DNA from: Alcanivorax jadensis T9
Lineage (GTDB): Bacteria; Pseudomonadota; Gammaproteobacteria; Pseudomonadales; Alcanivoracaceae
Length of the DNA stretch: 64,000 nt
Assembly (NCBI RefSeq): GCF_000756655.1
Contig: NZ_ARXU01000001.1
Coordinates: 310,001 to 374,000 of the forward strand
Reading direction: 5' to 3'
Position 1 is the first letter of the stretch. The number at the start of each line of letters is the position of its first letter. The notes beneath the pieces are model-generated. The model was not told where the DNA came from and did no database searches. It saw only the letters and a program-made list of their open reading frames with translations. The position numbers were made by a program, and so were the translations under genes. Shown here piece by piece: positions 62,899 to 64,000 of the stretch.

Positions 62899-64000
62899 TC
62901 AACCCATTTCACTGGCGGCATACTCGGCCAGTGCGGCGATGGTCCGTGACGGGTTCAAACCCAGCGCCCGTGGCACCATGGCGCCATCAATCACAAACAG
63001 ATTGGGATAGTTGAACACTTCTCCCCGGTGGTCTACCACGCCCTGCTCCACAGAATCTGCCATATTGCAGCCGCCCAGCGGGTGCGGGGTCACCAAATCC
63101 TTGAACCAGTCCCAGGTGGCCGGCGTCATCGGATCACCGCCGGTCGCAGCGGTCAGCGACAGATGGCGGTCTGCCAGGCCCTGTACCGCCTTTTCCGCCT
63201 TGCGATAGTCCCAATCCAGTTTCAAGCGGTCTTTCTTCCAGGGCCAGTACCAGCGACGGCCCAGATAGAAACGGCCACCGGGATCGTCCATGGCCTGCCC
63301 GAACCAGGGCATCATCCTGGCAAAGGGATCACTGCTCTCTCCATACTTGAGCATGGCAGCACCCAGCCGAGTATTGGCGAAGCGGGGATCCTTGCCCAGT
63401 CGCTCCATCCAGCTGCCGAGAATATCGGGCACGCCGCCATCTTCCACAAAATAACGAGCGCCACCATCTTCACCATCCAGGTAATCAATGGCGCTGGTAA
63501 TGGTCGGCCCCCGTGTGGGAGAAATCTGGCGCTCCTCATAAAATGCCATGGTGGCGAAGTCACCATTGCAGGACCAGTTGTGGCCAAGCTTGCGACTCAG
63601 TTTCGGCAGGGTCTTGTACTGATCCCGGCAGCGCAGTAACAGTTCAGTAGAGCCCATGGAACCGGCAGCCACGATCACCTTTTCCGCCTTGAAACGGCGC
63701 CAGCAATGGCTGTCCAGGTCCCTGGCCAGCACTTCATAACCGCCGCCTTCCAGGGCACGAATGGTGCGCACATGATGCAGGGGACGGACATCAGCACCGG
63801 CATTCTCCGCCGCCGCCAAGTAATTCAGATCTAGGGTATTCTTGGCCTGCACCGGGCAGCCCAGATCGCAGTTACCACAATGCACGCAGGTGCCCTGGGT
63901 TTTGCCCTGAGGGTTTACCCAGGTCTGGCTGTGGCCATAGGAGTATGGATCATCCCGTTGTGGGCTCCAGTCGGGATCAAAGGTGATCGCCTGGGGCACA
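62899..64000 (-). CDS. GMC-family oxidoreductase (C-terminal part, cut by window edge)
   Basis: The gene enters from the right edge; about 366 residues of its C-terminal part are visible. It is of the cholesterol-oxidase-like GMC group: CVHCGNCDLGCPVQAKNTLD, KVIVAAGSMGSTELLLR, and the C-terminal HPLGGCNMADS with the active-site His and NPSRTIAALAEYAA. The four cysteines (C-x2-C-x2-C-x3-C-P) look like a ferredoxin site and are common in this subgroup. It may act on sterols or other alcohols; the substrate is uncertain. Confidence 0.88.
   Translation of the reverse strand, partial: VPQAITFDPDWSPQRDDPYSYGHSQTWVNPQGKTQGTCVHCGNCDLGCPVQAKNTLDLNYLAAAENAGADVRPLHHVRTIRALEGGGYEVLARDLDSHCWRRFKAEKVIVAAGSMGSTELLLRCRDQYKTLPKLSRKLGHNWSCNGDFATMAFYEERQISPTRGPTITSAIDYLDGEDGGARYFVEDGGVPDILGSWMERLGKDPRFANTRLGAAMLKYGESSDPFARMMPWFGQAMDDPGGRFYLGRRWYWPWKKDRLKLDWDYRKAEKAVQGLADRHLSLTAATGGDPMTPATWDWFKDLVTPHPLGGCNMADSVEQGVVDHRGEVFNYPNLFVIDGAMVPRALGLNPSRTIAALAEYAASEMG

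Overview
The window looks like chromosomal DNA of a moderately GC-rich gammaproteobacterium. The gene order resembles Pseudomonas (gacA-uvrC-pgsA-tRNA; tus-cysG-serS-crcB-rarA-lolA-ftsK-trxB-aat-bpt-infA-clpA-clpS-cspD-icd-idh; mnmA-hflD-purB). The paired NADP isocitrate dehydrogenases, malate synthase G and acyl-CoA dehydrogenases suggest a marine hydrocarbon or lipid degrader such as Alcanivorax. That genus assignment is an inference; no rRNA gene is present. I see no prophage, insertion sequence, CRISPR array or replication origin.

Layout. 1-7220 (minus): type II secretion genes gspE-F-G-H-I-J-K-L-M, with gspM cut by the left edge. 7222-13993 (minus): five tightly packed signalling genes directly upstream of gspE, encoding a hybrid histidine kinase with three receiver domains, CheR, a lone receiver protein, CheB and a REC-PAS-PilZ protein. 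14241-14551 (minus): tRNA-Leu, tRNA-Cys and tRNA-Gly, transcribed Gly-Cys-Leu, followed by pgsA, uvrC and gacA/uvrY. 18380-21338 (plus): cstA, a small protein ending Cys-Cys, and an ArsA-type ATPase, coupled by overlapping stop/start codons. 21463-24558: tRNA-Ser(UGA), yccA, tusD-C-B and trpD2. 24698-32245 (minus): cysG, serS, crcB, rarA, lolA, ftsK. 32557-35391 (plus): trxB, aat, bpt, infA. 35510-42523: clpA, clpS, cspD, icd and monomeric idh. 42742-44492: rluE overlapping moaE tail to tail, then moaD and moaC. 44635-50579 (plus): nudJ, mnmA, hflD, purB, uL16 hydroxylase roxA, a GNAT acetyltransferase and an uncharacterised protein. 50656-64000: a TrmB-like methyltransferase, a small secretin-like periplasmic protein, malate synthase G, ttcA, an SDR, two acyl-CoA dehydrogenases, a diguanylate cyclase, a UPF0149 protein, a DUF2914-like exported protein, an unrecognised protein and part of a GMC oxidoreductase.

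How the parts fit. Most of the window is conserved housekeeping. Three arrangements stand out. First, a chemosensory-like kinase/CheR/CheB/PilZ module sits in one apparent operon with the secretion apparatus. Second, cstA, the Cys-Cys protein and an ArsA ATPase form a tightly coupled unit. Third, one of two adjacent acyl-CoA dehydrogenases lacks the catalytic glutamate that its neighbour keeps. Intergenic gaps hold a family of REP-like palindromes that share a GTAGGAGC end, and other short repeats that supply the last codons of some genes.
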